A program made the translations under genes and the position numbers. From Caproicibacter sp002399225 (lineage in GTDB: Bacteria; Bacillota; Clostridia; Oscillospirales; Acutalibacteraceae), in the NCBI GenBank assembly GCA_036756705.1, contig DAIOKN010000004.1, positions 52,477 through 116,476 on the forward strand: a DNA stretch of 64,000 nt, given 5' to 3'. The stretch's first letter is position 1, and each line of letters starts with the position of its first letter. Below are positions 7,780 to 16,701 of the stretch, piece after piece. The notes under the pieces are model-generated. The model saw only the letters and a list, made by a program, of their open reading frames with translations, had not been told where the DNA came from and did no database searches.

Positions 7780-8358
7780 ATGACTCAGGAACGCGCCTTG
7801 AAAATTTTCAAAGAAGCCGGTGTGCTGATGAAAGGGCATTTTCTGCTTACTTCAGGCCGGCACAGCAACTGCTACCTTCAGTGCGCAAAAATTTTTAGAA
7901 ATACAAAATACAGTGAAGAACTCTGTGCAGAGCTTGCAGAGTGCTACCGGAACGATGGGATCGAAATCGTCGTAGGCCCGGCAATGGGCGCAGTTCAAAT
8001 GGCTTATGAAGTAAGTCGCTGGCTTCATTGCGAGAATTTCTTCACCGAGCGCGGAGAAGACGGGAAAATGGCCTTGCGCCGAGAATTTGTGGTTCGCCCC
8101 GGGCAGAAGGTTTTGGTTGTGGAGGATGTTGTCACAACGGGGGGATCGGTTCGCGAAGTAATGGATCTGGTCAGAAAAAGCGGCGGCATAATTGCGGGGG
8201 TTGGCTCCGTTGTGGATCGCACGGGTGGGAAAGTCAATTTTGGTGTGCCTTATCGGTCAGTGGTTTCCCTAGAATTCGAGTCCTGGGAACCGCAAGACTG
8301 CCCTTTGTGCAAAGCGGGTGCTCCAGCTCTTGTGAAACCGGGGAGCAGAAAAGTCTGA
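7780..8358 (+). CDS. pyrE: Orotate phosphoribosyltransferase
   Basis: Joins orotate to PRPP to give OMP in pyrimidine synthesis. The 192-residue type I PRTase has the PRPP-binding motif VLVVEDVVTTGGS at about residues 110-122, and GHFLLTSGRHSNCYLQC near the N-terminus typical of PyrE. ATG 7780 follows AAAGGAG. It is isolated from other pyr genes and instead begins a block with radC, uvrB and uvrA. Confidence 0.93.
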   Translation: MTQERALKIFKEAGVLMKGHFLLTSGRHSNCYLQCAKIFRNTKYSEELCAELAECYRNDGIEIVVGPAMGAVQMAYEVSRWLHCENFFTERGEDGKMALRREFVVRPGQKVLVVEDVVTTGGSVREVMDLVRKSGGIIAGVGSVVDRTGGKVNFGVPYRSVVSLEFESWEPQDCPLCKAGAPALVKPGSRKV

Positions 8359-8382
8359 CTTGAAGAAAAGAGAGCAGCTGTT

Positions 8383-9126
8383 TTGGAGAAAAAGAGTATA
8401 ATTAAAAACCAAAAACAGTCTGAAATAAAATCCTTGCACAACGGTCACAGAGAACGGGTCAAGGAGCTGTTTTTAAAAAGCGGACTGGATTCCTTTCAGT
8501 CTCACACTGTTTTGGAGCTTCTTCTTTATTACGCTATCCCACTCAAAGACACCAACCCAATTGCCCACCGACTTTTGCAAAAATTCGGTTCGCTTTCGGG
8601 AACCTTTGACGCTCCTTTCGAAGAACTGCTGGAGATAGACGGAATCGGCAAATCCGCCGCAACGCTGCTTAAGCTGATTCCTCAGCTGTGCCGCCGGTAT
8701 CAGGAGGACCTCGATCAGGATAAAACGACGATTTACAGCTATGACGAAGCCGGAAAACGGCTGGTCAGCAAATTCATCGGCCGGCAGAACGAAGTGGTGA
8801 TCCTCATGCTTCTTGACAGCCAGACCCGTCTTTTGTACTGTGATGTGGTGGATGAGGGTTCCGTGAATACCGCAAACATTTATATCAAAAAGATTGTGAG
8901 GCTCTCGGTGCAGTACAATGCTTCCTATGCGATTTTATCCCATAACCATCCCAGCGGAAGCTGTCTGCCCTCCAAGCAGGATCTCAGCACGACACGCTGG
9001 ATCTTTGAGGCGCTTGACACGGTGGAAGTCCGTCTGATCGACCACATTATTGTCAGCGGCAATGATTTTCTGTCCATGGCCAAAAGCAAACTGATGCCGG
9101 AGCTGTTCAACCAGGAACTGGAGTAA
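8383..9126 (+). CDS. radC: RadC-family JAB/MPN domain protein
   Basis: A 247-residue protein with an N-terminal helix-hairpin-helix (LLEIDGIGKSAATLLKLIPQL) and a C-terminal JAB metalloprotease-like domain holding the zinc motif HNHPSG followed by S-x-x-D (SKQDLSTT). The role of RadC proteins is unsettled; the original link to DNA repair was withdrawn. The start is TTG 8383 with only a weak AGAG site; no ATG exists near the N-terminus. Four nt separate it from uvrB, so it is co-transcribed with excision-repair genes. Confidence 0.88.
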   Translation: MEKKSIIKNQKQSEIKSLHNGHRERVKELFLKSGLDSFQSHTVLELLLYYAIPLKDTNPIAHRLLQKFGSLSGTFDAPFEELLEIDGIGKSAATLLKLIPQLCRRYQEDLDQDKTTIYSYDEAGKRLVSKFIGRQNEVVILMLLDSQTRLLYCDVVDEGSVNTANIYIKKIVRLSVQYNASYAILSHNHPSGSCLPSKQDLSTTRWIFEALDTVEVRLIDHIIVSGNDFLSMAKSKLMPELFNQELE

Positions 9127-9129
9127 TAC

Positions 9130-11094
9130 ATGGATTTTAAGTTGGTTTCCAAATATCATCCGACCGGTGACCAGCCGGGGGCCATTCAGCAATTGGTGGA
9201 AGGCCTTCGCCAGGGTGACCGGGAACAGACCCTGCTGGGCGTGACCGGTTCCGGCAAGACGTTTACCATGGCAAATGTCATTGCACAGATGAACCGTCCC
9301 ACGCTGGTACTGGCCCACAATAAGACGCTTGCGGCTCAGCTTTGCTCCGAATTTCGTGAGTTCTTCCCGGAAAACGCTGTGGAGTACTTTGTCAGCTATT
9401 ACGATTATTATCAGCCGGAGGCCTATATTCCGACGACGGATACTTATATTGAAAAAGATTCCGCCATCAATGATGAGATTGATAAACTAAGGCACTCGGC
9501 GACTTCTGCCCTTTCTGAGCGGCGCGACGTCATCATCGTCGCCAGCGTTTCCTGCATTTACAGCCTGGGCGACCCGATCGACTACCGCACCATGGTAATT
9601 TCACTGAGGCCGGGAATGAAAAAAAGCAGAGATGAATTGCTGAAAAAGCTGGTTGAGATCCAGTATGAACGCAACGACGTCAATTTTGTCCGGAACAAGT
9701 TCCGCGTCCGCGGCGACGTGGTGGAAATTTTTCCGGTGCAGTCCAACGAAACGGCGGTCCGGGTGGAATTTTTCGGGGATGAAATCGACCGGATTCGCGA
9801 GATCAATCCGCTGACCGGGGAAGTCAAAGCCGATCTGAAGCATGTTGCCATTTATCCGGCTTCCCACTATATTGTTCCAAAAGAAAAAATGCAGCGCGCC
9901 ATCGCCGAAATCGACCGGGAAATGGAGAAGCGCGTCGCATTTTTTAAAAGCCGAAATAAACTGATTGAAGCACAGCGAATCGAGGAACGGACCCGCTATG
10001 ATATGGAGATGCTGGGAGAAATCGGTTTCTGCAAAGGAATTGAAAATTACTCTCGCATCCTTTCCGGCAGGAAGCCGGGCAGTTCGCCGTTTACACTGCT
10101 CGATTATTTTCCAAAGGACTTCATTCTGTTTGTGGACGAGTCTCATGTGACACTGCCGCAGGTCCGCTCAATGTACGCGGGCGATCAGGCCCGCAAGAAA
10201 ACGTTGGTCAATTTTGGGTTCCGCCTTCCTTCGGCCTACGACAACCGGCCGCTGAACTTCGACGAATTTTACCGTCACATCCATCAGGCTGTCTTTGTCA
10301 GCGCGACGCCAGGGGATCTGGAAAAGGAAAAATCGGCCCAGATCGTCGAGCAGGTAATCCGGCCGACCGGCCTGCTGGATCCGGAAGTGATCGTCAAACC
10401 AACGGAGGGTCAGATCGACGATTTGATTTCGGAAATCAATCTGAGAACCGCACAAAAAGAGCGCGTTCTGGTCACAACGCTGACCAAGAAGATGGCGGAG
10501 GATCTGACCGCTTATCTCGAGTCCATGGGGATCCGCGTGCGCTATATGCACCACGATATTGACACAATCAAAAGAATGGAGATCATCCGGGATCTGCGAC
10601 TCGGGGAATTCGACGTTCTGGTTGGCATCAATCTGCTGCGTGAGGGCCTGGATATCCCGGAGGTTTCGCTGGTGGCCATTTTGGACGCGGACAAGGAGGG
10701 ATTCCTGCGCAGCGAGCGTTCGCTGATCCAGACCATGGGGCGTGCGGCGCGCAATGCGAACGGGCAGGTTATTATGTATGCGGATTCCGTTACGCCTTCC
10801 ATGGAGGCCGCCATGCGGGAAACGCAGCGCAGGCGTGGTATTCAGATGCAGTATAACCGCAAACACGGTGTCACGCCGAAAACCATCATCAAGGCCGTGC
10901 CGGAAATTCTGGAAATCAGCACACGGAAAGAAAAGGACGGAGCCGGGAAAAAACGCAAGCACTTGTCGCCTTCTGAACGCAAACAGATGATTACGGAACT
11001 GACCCGGGAAATGAAGACGGCCGCCAAGATGCTGGAATTTGAACATGCCGCATGGCTGCGCGACCAGATCAAAGAGCTCAGCGGTGAAAAATAG
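9130..11094 (+). CDS. uvrB: UvrABC system protein B
   Basis: DNA-damage verification helicase of nucleotide excision repair. The 654-residue protein has Walker A GVTGSGKTFTMANVI at about 36-50, the beta-hairpin region YYDYYQPEAYIP, the DEAD-like VDESHVT, helicase motifs LREGLDIPEVSLV and QTMGRAARN, and a C-terminal UVR domain (ITELTREMKTAAKMLEFEHAAWLRDQI). Complete and of normal length. It is immediately followed by uvrA, the common Bacillota order. No LexA-like box was recognised upstream. Confidence 0.98.
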   Translation: MDFKLVSKYHPTGDQPGAIQQLVEGLRQGDREQTLLGVTGSGKTFTMANVIAQMNRPTLVLAHNKTLAAQLCSEFREFFPENAVEYFVSYYDYYQPEAYIPTTDTYIEKDSAINDEIDKLRHSATSALSERRDVIIVASVSCIYSLGDPIDYRTMVISLRPGMKKSRDELLKKLVEIQYERNDVNFVRNKFRVRGDVVEIFPVQSNETAVRVEFFGDEIDRIREINPLTGEVKADLKHVAIYPASHYIVPKEKMQRAIAEIDREMEKRVAFFKSRNKLIEAQRIEERTRYDMEMLGEIGFCKGIENYSRILSGRKPGSSPFTLLDYFPKDFILFVDESHVTLPQVRSMYAGDQARKKTLVNFGFRLPSAYDNRPLNFDEFYRHIHQAVFVSATPGDLEKEKSAQIVEQVIRPTGLLDPEVIVKPTEGQIDDLISEINLRTAQKERVLVTTLTKKMAEDLTAYLESMGIRVRYMHHDIDTIKRMEIIRDLRLGEFDVLVGINLLREGLDIPEVSLVAILDADKEGFLRSERSLIQTMGRAARNANGQVIMYADSVTPSMEAAMRETQRRRGIQMQYNRKHGVTPKTIIKAVPEILEISTRKEKDGAGKKRKHLSPSERKQMITELTREMKTAAKMLEFEHAAWLRDQIKELSGEK

Positions 11095-11115
11095 CAATGC
11101 TGTTACGGAGGAACT

Positions 11116-13950
11116 ATGCCAGCAAAAACCATTGTAATTAAAGGTGCGAGAGAACACAACCTGAAAAACATCAATTTGGAGATCCCGCGTGACAAGCTGA
11201 TTGTCTTTACAGGGCTTTCCGGTTCAGGAAAGTCCTCCCTCGCATTTGACACGATCTACGCGGAAGGGCAGCGCAGGTATGTAGAATCGCTTTCTTCCTA
11301 TGCCCGCCAGTTTCTGGGCCAGGTGGACAAGCCGGATGTGGATTCTATCGACGGGCTTTCCCCGGCCATTTCCATCGACCAGAAGACAACCTCGAAAAAC
11401 CCGCGCTCCACGGTGGGCACGGTGACGGAGATTTACGATTATCTGCGTCTTCTGTACGCGCGGATCGGAATTCCGCACTGCCCGATCTGCGGCCGTGAAA
11501 TCCGGCAGCAGACTGTGGATCAAATCGTCGATCAGGTCATGACTCTGCCGGAAGACTCTAAAATTCTAGTGCTTGCTCCTGTGGTCCGGGAAAGGAAAGG
11601 AGAACACCGCAAGGAACTGGAGGCCGCACGGAAAAGCGGCTATGTCCGAGTCCGCGCAGACGGCATTATTTATGATCTGTCTGAGACGATGAATCTGGAA
11701 AAGAACAAAAAACATACGATCGAGGTAGTCGTAGATCGGCTGGTGATTCATCCTTCCATTCGTTCCCGTCTGGCGGATTCCATTGAAACCGCCTCCGGCC
11801 TTTCGGGCGGCCTGACCGTCATCAGTGTGATAGACGGAGAGGATCGCGTTTTCTCTCAGAATTATGCCTGCCCGGAACACGGGGTCAGCGTTGAGGAGCT
11901 GACCCCACGGATGTTTTCTTTCAATAATCCTTATGGCGCGTGCCCGAAATGCGCCGGTCTCGGTGTCTTTATGAAAATTGATCCGGATCTGGTGATTCCG
12001 GATAAATCCCTCTCAATCAACCAGGGAGGGATCAAAGCGGGGGGGTGGGCCATGGAAGGGAACACCATCGCTTCGATGTATTTCCGCGCCCTTGCGAAGC
12101 AATATCACTTTTCTCTTGACACCCCGATCGGCAAGCTGCCAAAGCAGGTGGTCGACATCCTTCTGTATGGCACCAAAGGCGAAAAAATAAAAGTGGAGCG
12201 CAGCAGCGCGTATACGCACGGCGTTTATCAGACGGAATTTGAGGGGATTGTCAACAACCTGGAGCGCCGCTATCAGGAGACGCAGAGCAACTGGATCAAG
12301 GAAGAGATTCAGTCTTATATGCGGGCGATTCCCTGCGATGCCTGCCATGGCAAACGGCTTTCTCCCACCAGCCTGGCCGTTACGGTCGGCGGAGTTAACA
12401 TTGCGGATCTGTGTGGCAAATCCGTGACGGAGGCGCTCGACTTTTTTGACCATCTCAAGCTGACAGAGCGAGAAAACATGATCGCCCGGCTGATCCTGCG
12501 GGAGATTCGCAGCCGTCTGGGCTTTTTAAAAAACGTCGGGCTGGAATATCTGACACTGTCACGCTCTGCGGGGACGCTCTCCGGCGGCGAAAGCCAGCGC
12601 ATCCGGCTTGCAACCCAGATTGGCTCCTCTCTGACAGGCGTGCTGTATATTCTAGACGAGCCCAGTATTGGGCTTCACCAAAGGGATAACGCCAAGCTGC
12701 TCGAAACGCTGAAACATCTGCGGGATCTCGGCAACACCGTGATTGTCGTTGAGCACGATGAGGAAACAATGATGGCGTCGGACCACATTGTGGATATTGG
12801 GCCGGGCGCCGGCGTTCACGGAGGAGAAGTCGTGTTCAGCGGTAAAGTGCAAGACCTTCTAACATGCAAAGACTCCATTACGGGCGATTACCTGAGCGGA
12901 CGGAGAAAAGTGGAAATTCCGGCAGTGCGCCGCAGGGGAAATGGAAAAAAGCTTTCCGTTCTTGGGGCTTCGCAGAACAACCTGAAAGGCATTGATGTGG
13001 AGCTCCCGCTCGGGGAATTCATTTGTGTCACCGGAGTCTCAGGTTCCGGCAAATCTTCCCTAATCAACGATATTCTTTACAGATACCTTGCGGAAAAACT
13101 GAACGGTGCAAAAGCGCTTCCAGGCTCTTTCCGGAAGATCACCGGACTGGAAGCGCTGGACAAGGTCATTCAGATCGACCAGTCGCCGATCGGCCGCACA
13201 CCCCGTTCCAACCCCGCAACCTACACCGGCGTTTTTACCGATATCCGGGAGCTTTTTGCCTCCACCCAGGACGCAAAGCTGCGCGGATATACGGCCGGCC
13301 GTTTTTCTTTCAATGTGAAAGGAGGGCGGTGCGAGGCCTGCGAAGGCGGGGGAATTATCAAAATTGAGATGAACTTTTTGCCGGACGTTTACGTTCCCTG
13401 CGACGTCTGCAAAGGAAAGCGCTATAACCGTGAGACGCTGGAAATCAAATATAAAGGGAAAAACATTTACGATGTTCTCGAAATGACCGTGGAAGAGGGG
13501 CTTCAGTTCTTTTCGGAAATCCCACGCATTGCGCGCAAGCTGAAAACCCTTCAGGAAGTTGGCCTCGGCTATGTAAAAATCGGGCAGCCTGCCACGACTC
13601 TTTCCGGCGGGGAGGCACAGCGCGTCAAACTGGCGGCGGAGCTGGGAAAACGCCCGACCGGCCGGACTATTTATATCTTAGACGAGCCGACCACGGGGCT
13701 GCACATGGCGGATGTCCATCAGCTGATTCAGGTTTTGCAGAAACTGGTGGACGGAGGCAACACCGTTCTTGTCATTGAGCATAATCTTGACCTGATCAAA
13801 ACGGCGGATTATATCGTCGACCTGGGGCCGGAAGGAGGAAATGCCGGAGGCCGGGTCATTGCCGCAGGGACCCCGGAAGAGGTAGCGCAGGTACCGGAGT
13901 CCTACACAGGACAATACCTGAAAAAAATTCTGGCTAGGGACCGCAGGTAA
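11116..13950 (+). CDS. uvrA: UvrABC system protein A
   Basis: Damage-sensing ABC-type ATPase of nucleotide excision repair. The 944 residues carry two ATP-binding modules: Walker A GLSGSGKSSLAFDT near the N-terminus and GVSGSGKSSLINDI at about 640, with signature motifs LSGGESQRIRLA and LSGGEAQRVKLA. Zinc fingers are visible as CPICGREI, CPKCAGLG and CEACEGGG...CDVCKGKRY. ATG 11116 follows a GGAGG site. A strong terminator follows the stop. Confidence 0.98.
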   Translation: MPAKTIVIKGAREHNLKNINLEIPRDKLIVFTGLSGSGKSSLAFDTIYAEGQRRYVESLSSYARQFLGQVDKPDVDSIDGLSPAISIDQKTTSKNPRSTVGTVTEIYDYLRLLYARIGIPHCPICGREIRQQTVDQIVDQVMTLPEDSKILVLAPVVRERKGEHRKELEAARKSGYVRVRADGIIYDLSETMNLEKNKKHTIEVVVDRLVIHPSIRSRLADSIETASGLSGGLTVISVIDGEDRVFSQNYACPEHGVSVEELTPRMFSFNNPYGACPKCAGLGVFMKIDPDLVIPDKSLSINQGGIKAGGWAMEGNTIASMYFRALAKQYHFSLDTPIGKLPKQVVDILLYGTKGEKIKVERSSAYTHGVYQTEFEGIVNNLERRYQETQSNWIKEEIQSYMRAIPCDACHGKRLSPTSLAVTVGGVNIADLCGKSVTEALDFFDHLKLTERENMIARLILREIRSRLGFLKNVGLEYLTLSRSAGTLSGGESQRIRLATQIGSSLTGVLYILDEPSIGLHQRDNAKLLETLKHLRDLGNTVIVVEHDEETMMASDHIVDIGPGAGVHGGEVVFSGKVQDLLTCKDSITGDYLSGRRKVEIPAVRRRGNGKKLSVLGASQNNLKGIDVELPLGEFICVTGVSGSGKSSLINDILYRYLAEKLNGAKALPGSFRKITGLEALDKVIQIDQSPIGRTPRSNPATYTGVFTDIRELFASTQDAKLRGYTAGRFSFNVKGGRCEACEGGGIIKIEMNFLPDVYVPCDVCKGKRYNRETLEIKYKGKNIYDVLEMTVEEGLQFFSEIPRIARKLKTLQEVGLGYVKIGQPATTLSGGEAQRVKLAAELGKRPTGRTIYILDEPTTGLHMADVHQLIQVLQKLVDGGNTVLVIEHNLDLIKTADYIVDLGPEGGNAGGRVIAAGTPEEVAQVPESYTGQYLKKILARDRR

Positions 13951-13965
13951 AGAAAAAAATACAAA

Positions 13966-14001
13966 CAGGACGGAGCCATGTCAGGCTCCGTCCTGTTTTT
14001 T
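13966..14001 (+). terminator. Intrinsic terminator after uvrA
   Basis: CAGGACGGAGCC (13966-13977) pairs perfectly with GGCTCCGTCCTG (13984-13995), with a 6-nt loop and six T residues after it. The convergent murC gene ends at 14024, so it may also act on murC, whose strand has a T-rich run beyond the stem. Confidence 0.92.
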
Positions 14002-14023
14002 ACAGCGGCGGGTTAGCCCGCCG

Positions 14024-15409
14024 TTATTTTTTCTCCATCTGCTGGTATTTTTTTACAATTAAATTTGCGCATTTGTAAATATCGCCGCCGCCAAGCGTCA
14101 GAATCAGATCGCCGCTTTCGGCATTTTTCACCATATAATCGGCAATCTCCTCAAAGGTTTTAAACCAGACGCAGCCCGGAATTTTGGCGGCCAGATCCTT
14201 CGCATAAATATGGTAGGTATTGGTCTCCCGAACGGCCAGAATTTCGGAAAGCACAACCCGGTCCGCAATCTGCAAAACCCTTGCAAAATCATTCAGCAGC
14301 AGGTAAGTCCTGGAATAGGTGTGAGGCTGGAAAACGGCCCAGACGCGGGAAAAGCCCATCTGTTTCGCCGCGGTCAGCGTGGCCTCCAGTTCGGTGGGAT
14401 GGTGTGCAAAGTCATCCGCAACCGTGATTCCGCCAAATTCTCCCAGCCGTTCAAAACGGCGGTGGACCCCCGTAAACCGGTGCAGGTTTTCGGCGATCGC
14501 TTTGGTGTCGATCCCAAGATCATCCGCCACGGCAAAAGCGGCCAGGGCATTGTAAATATTGTGCTTGCCCGGAACGCTCAAGGTGATTTCCGTCAGCTTC
14601 TTGCCATGGTGGAAAATGCTGAACTGCTCACGCGCATGGAACGTGTCGCGGATTTCGTCCGCGTAATAGTCGTTGCCTTTCTGAAAACCATAGGTAACGA
14701 TTTTCGGGCCGCTGATCCCATTCACCGCTTTTTTCGCGTTTTCGTCGTCCCCGTTAACAATAATCAGACGGGAAGTCTGATTTGCAAACTGGTGAAAGGA
14801 ACGGATGGTGTTTTCCACGGTTCCAAAGTAGTCGAGATGGTCGTTGTCGATATTCAGTATGACGGACACGGCCGGATAAAGCTGCAGAAAGGTGTCGACA
14901 TATTCGCAGGCTTCGCAGACGATGGTATCCGAATGGCCCGCGCGGCCGTTTCCGCCGATGAGCGGCAGCTTTCCTCCAATAATGGCAGACGGATCTTTCC
15001 CGGCACCAAGCAGGATTTGGGTGATCATGGCGGTTGTCGTCGTCTTGCCGTGAGTGCCGGCGACGGCGATCGAATTTGCATAGCGCCGGGTTACCAGTCC
15101 CAGCATTACGGAACGCTCGACCGTTGGAATTCCCTTTTCCCGCGCAGCAACCAGTTCAGGGTTATCCGGCTTAATGGCCGCGGTGTAAACGACCATCTGC
15201 GCCCCGTCGATATTTTCAGCTTTTTGTCCCATGAAAACCGGGATGCCATAGGAACGGATCCGTTCAAGCGTATCGGATTCGCTTGTGTCAGAGCCGGTCA
15301 GCTTATATCCTTTATGGAGCAGGATTTCGGCGATGGGGCACATCCCCGAGCCGCCGATCCCCACAAAATGTATTTTTTTAACCTTTGACAGGATATCGTT
15401 GAATTCCAT
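14024..15409 (-). CDS. murC: UDP-N-acetylmuramate--L-alanine ligase
   Basis: Adds the first amino acid to UDP-MurNAc in peptidoglycan synthesis, in the cytoplasm. The 461-residue Mur ligase shows the N-terminal IHFVGIGGSGMCPIAEIL, the ATP loop AGTHGKTTTTAMI at about 105-117, and HRRFERLGEFGGITVADDFAHHPTE of the C-terminal domains. ATG 15409 is chosen; TTG 15418 lies too close to the AAGGAG site. It stands alone, convergent with uvrA and divergent from a zinc-ribbon gene. Confidence 0.96.
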   Translation of the reverse strand: MEFNDILSKVKKIHFVGIGGSGMCPIAEILLHKGYKLTGSDTSESDTLERIRSYGIPVFMGQKAENIDGAQMVVYTAAIKPDNPELVAAREKGIPTVERSVMLGLVTRRYANSIAVAGTHGKTTTTAMITQILLGAGKDPSAIIGGKLPLIGGNGRAGHSDTIVCEACEYVDTFLQLYPAVSVILNIDNDHLDYFGTVENTIRSFHQFANQTSRLIIVNGDDENAKKAVNGISGPKIVTYGFQKGNDYYADEIRDTFHAREQFSIFHHGKKLTEITLSVPGKHNIYNALAAFAVADDLGIDTKAIAENLHRFTGVHRRFERLGEFGGITVADDFAHHPTELEATLTAAKQMGFSRVWAVFQPHTYSRTYLLLNDFARVLQIADRVVLSEILAVRETNTYHIYAKDLAAKIPGCVWFKTFEEIADYMVKNAESGDLILTLGGGDIYKCANLIVKKYQQMEKK

Positions 15410-15478
15410 CAGTCTCAATACTCCTTACCGTCGTTTTTGCTAAAAGATCGTTCAATAAATATATTGCCAAACATATTT

Positions 15479-15507
15479 ATAATAATCATATTTTGGAAGA
15501 TATGCAA
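15479..15507 (-). promoter_or_regulatory. Promoter of murC
   Basis: On the minus strand TTGCAT (15507-15502) and TATTAT (15484-15479) are spaced by 17 nt, about 70 nt before the murC start. Confidence 0.55.
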
Positions 15508-15545
15508 TAAAAAATATTCTCGCGCTTTCATAAAAAAGCAATCGC

Positions 15546-15574
15546 TTGAAATTTGCGCCTAAACTTGCTATGAT
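15546..15574 (+). promoter_or_regulatory. Promoter of the zinc-ribbon gene
   Basis: TTGAAA (15546-15551) and TATGAT (15569-15574) have a 17-nt spacer and lie 27 nt before the ATG at 15601. Confidence 0.6.
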
Positions 15575-15600
15575 GAGAAGCAGAGTGGAAGTGAAAAAAG

Positions 15601-15975
15601 ATGCGCTACTGCCCAAAATGTCAGACTCTGGTAGAGGCGGAGGAGGAATGCCCGTCCTGCGGAAACAAAAAGCTTCGGGAAGTCCGGCCGAATGATCCGG
15701 TCTTGCTTTATACGGCGGACGAGACGAAATGCGGCATGATCCGCGCCGCTTTTGATGAAAGCGGAATTCCGCATGAGGAGCGGATGTGCGGAGCCGGGGC
15801 GCCGCCTGCCTTGCTGTATGGGAAAACGCCGATTGCCCTTTATCGCATTTTTGTGCCGTTCGGCGAAGTGGAACACTGCAAAGAAATTTTAGGCGGAATG
15901 GGAATGCTGGAAGAAACCGGTGCCGCAAAAAAAATTTCCGGCAAGGAACGGCGGAAGCCGATCCTGCGAAAATGA
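15601..15975 (+). CDS. Zinc-ribbon protein with a DUF2007-like domain
   Basis: A 124-residue soluble protein. CPKC at 4-7 and CPSC at 18-21 form a short zinc ribbon. The remainder (VLLYTADETKCGMIRAAFDESGIPHE ... YRIFVPFGEVEHCKEIL) resembles the DUF2007 putative signal-transducing fold, which is often joined to zinc ribbons. The biochemical role is unknown. It ends in an ATGA overlap with a 40-residue membrane peptide gene, so the two products are probably made together. Confidence 0.7.
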   Translation: MRYCPKCQTLVEAEEECPSCGNKKLREVRPNDPVLLYTADETKCGMIRAAFDESGIPHEERMCGAGAPPALLYGKTPIALYRIFVPFGEVEHCKEILGGMGMLEETGAAKKISGKERRKPILRK

Positions 15976-16094
15976 GTCCCCGAAAACGCGTCTTTGTCCG
16001 AATTCTGTCGGCTGCCGCATTTTTGCTGATCGTCTGGGGCGTTGTGGAACTGGCGGACGAATTCATTGCATTTCTGAAGTCGGCGCTCGGCTGA
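15972..16094 (+). CDS. 40-residue single-pass membrane peptide
   Basis: ATG 15972 overlaps the upstream TGA as ATGA and opens a 40-codon frame ending at 16094. The peptide has a basic start (MSPRKRVFVR), one hydrophobic helix (ILSAAAFLLIVWGVVEL) and a short amphipathic end. The reading frame is open upstream, but only this segment looks like a translated product. Support is the overlap, the K/R-then-hydrophobic pattern and the terminator right after it. No homologue is recognised. Confidence 0.5.
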   Translation: MSPRKRVFVRILSAAAFLLIVWGVVELADEFIAFLKSALG

Positions 16095-16118
16095 GCCATC
16101 CGGCAAGCACAAAAACGA

Positions 16119-16145
16119 TCCCTCGGTGACAAAAAAGCCGGGGGA
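16119..16145. terminator. Bidirectional terminator between the 40-residue peptide gene and the DUF1836 gene
   Basis: TCCCTCGG (16119-16126) pairs with CCGGGGGA (16138-16145) with one G-T pair and an 11-nt loop. ATTTTTT follows on the plus strand and CGTTTTTG on the minus strand, as expected between convergent genes. Confidence 0.6.
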
Positions 16146-16149
16146 CGAC

Positions 16150-16701
16150 TTATTTTTTGCCTTTTTGGGGCTCCTCGGTCTTCGCAAGTTCGCTTAAGAT
16201 TCGTTCCGCCGCGGTTCGCCGGGCATTGGCTTCAACGGAAAATTCAATGGCAAGCCGGGTCAGCTCCGCCTCGCTCTGCTGCGAAGTAGCACGGATCCGC
16301 TCGCAGACATCTTTCATGGCGGCTGTTTGCGCATCGCAGAACCGATTGTACATTTCACTGTGAGAAGCATTTAACAAAAGCGCTTTTACCAGTGTGGAAA
16401 TATCCTGGATCGAAAGGACCTGCTTCAGCATACAGATGACGGTCAGGATGGCGAGATGTTCGCGGGAATACTTCTTTTGCTCCGGCCGCGGCAGCACTCC
16501 GTCCTTCACATAATTATTAATCATGCTGGAGGTTAGCAGATTAGCGCCTTCGTCCCGCTCATACAGGCTGAGCTGCTTATTCATGTAAGTCAGCACTTGA
16601 TCCATATAAAGATAAATTTCCGGCAGCCGATCCCATTCCACCGCCTTGGATTTTTCAATTTGCCCGACCCAGTCCTGGATCTTGTCGGTTGCTTCGTTCA
16701 T
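16150..16701 (-). CDS. DUF1836 domain protein (MerR-like DNA-binding)
   Basis: A 183-residue protein matching the DUF1836 pattern: LPEIYLYMDQVLTYMNKQL, then MINNYVKDGVLPRPEQKKYSREHLAILTVICMLKQVLSIQDI, a MerR-like winged helix. The C-terminal part is helical and probably mediates dimerisation. Function is unknown beyond likely DNA binding. The ATG at 16701 lies in an ATGA overlap with the end of a decayed AraC-type gene, suggesting the two regulators were once translated together. Confidence 0.8.
   Translation of the reverse strand: MNEATDKIQDWVGQIEKSKAVEWDRLPEIYLYMDQVLTYMNKQLSLYERDEGANLLTSSMINNYVKDGVLPRPEQKKYSREHLAILTVICMLKQVLSIQDISTLVKALLLNASHSEMYNRFCDAQTAAMKDVCERIRATSQQSEAELTRLAIEFSVEANARRTAAERILSELAKTEEPQKGKK

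Noticed and set aside
10168..11157. A 329-codon minus-strand frame opposite uvrB
   Set aside because: Its composition follows uvrB in antisense; no domain is visible.
14210..15388. A 392-codon plus-strand frame antisense to murC
   Set aside because: A shadow of murC with no family pattern and no ribosome-binding site.
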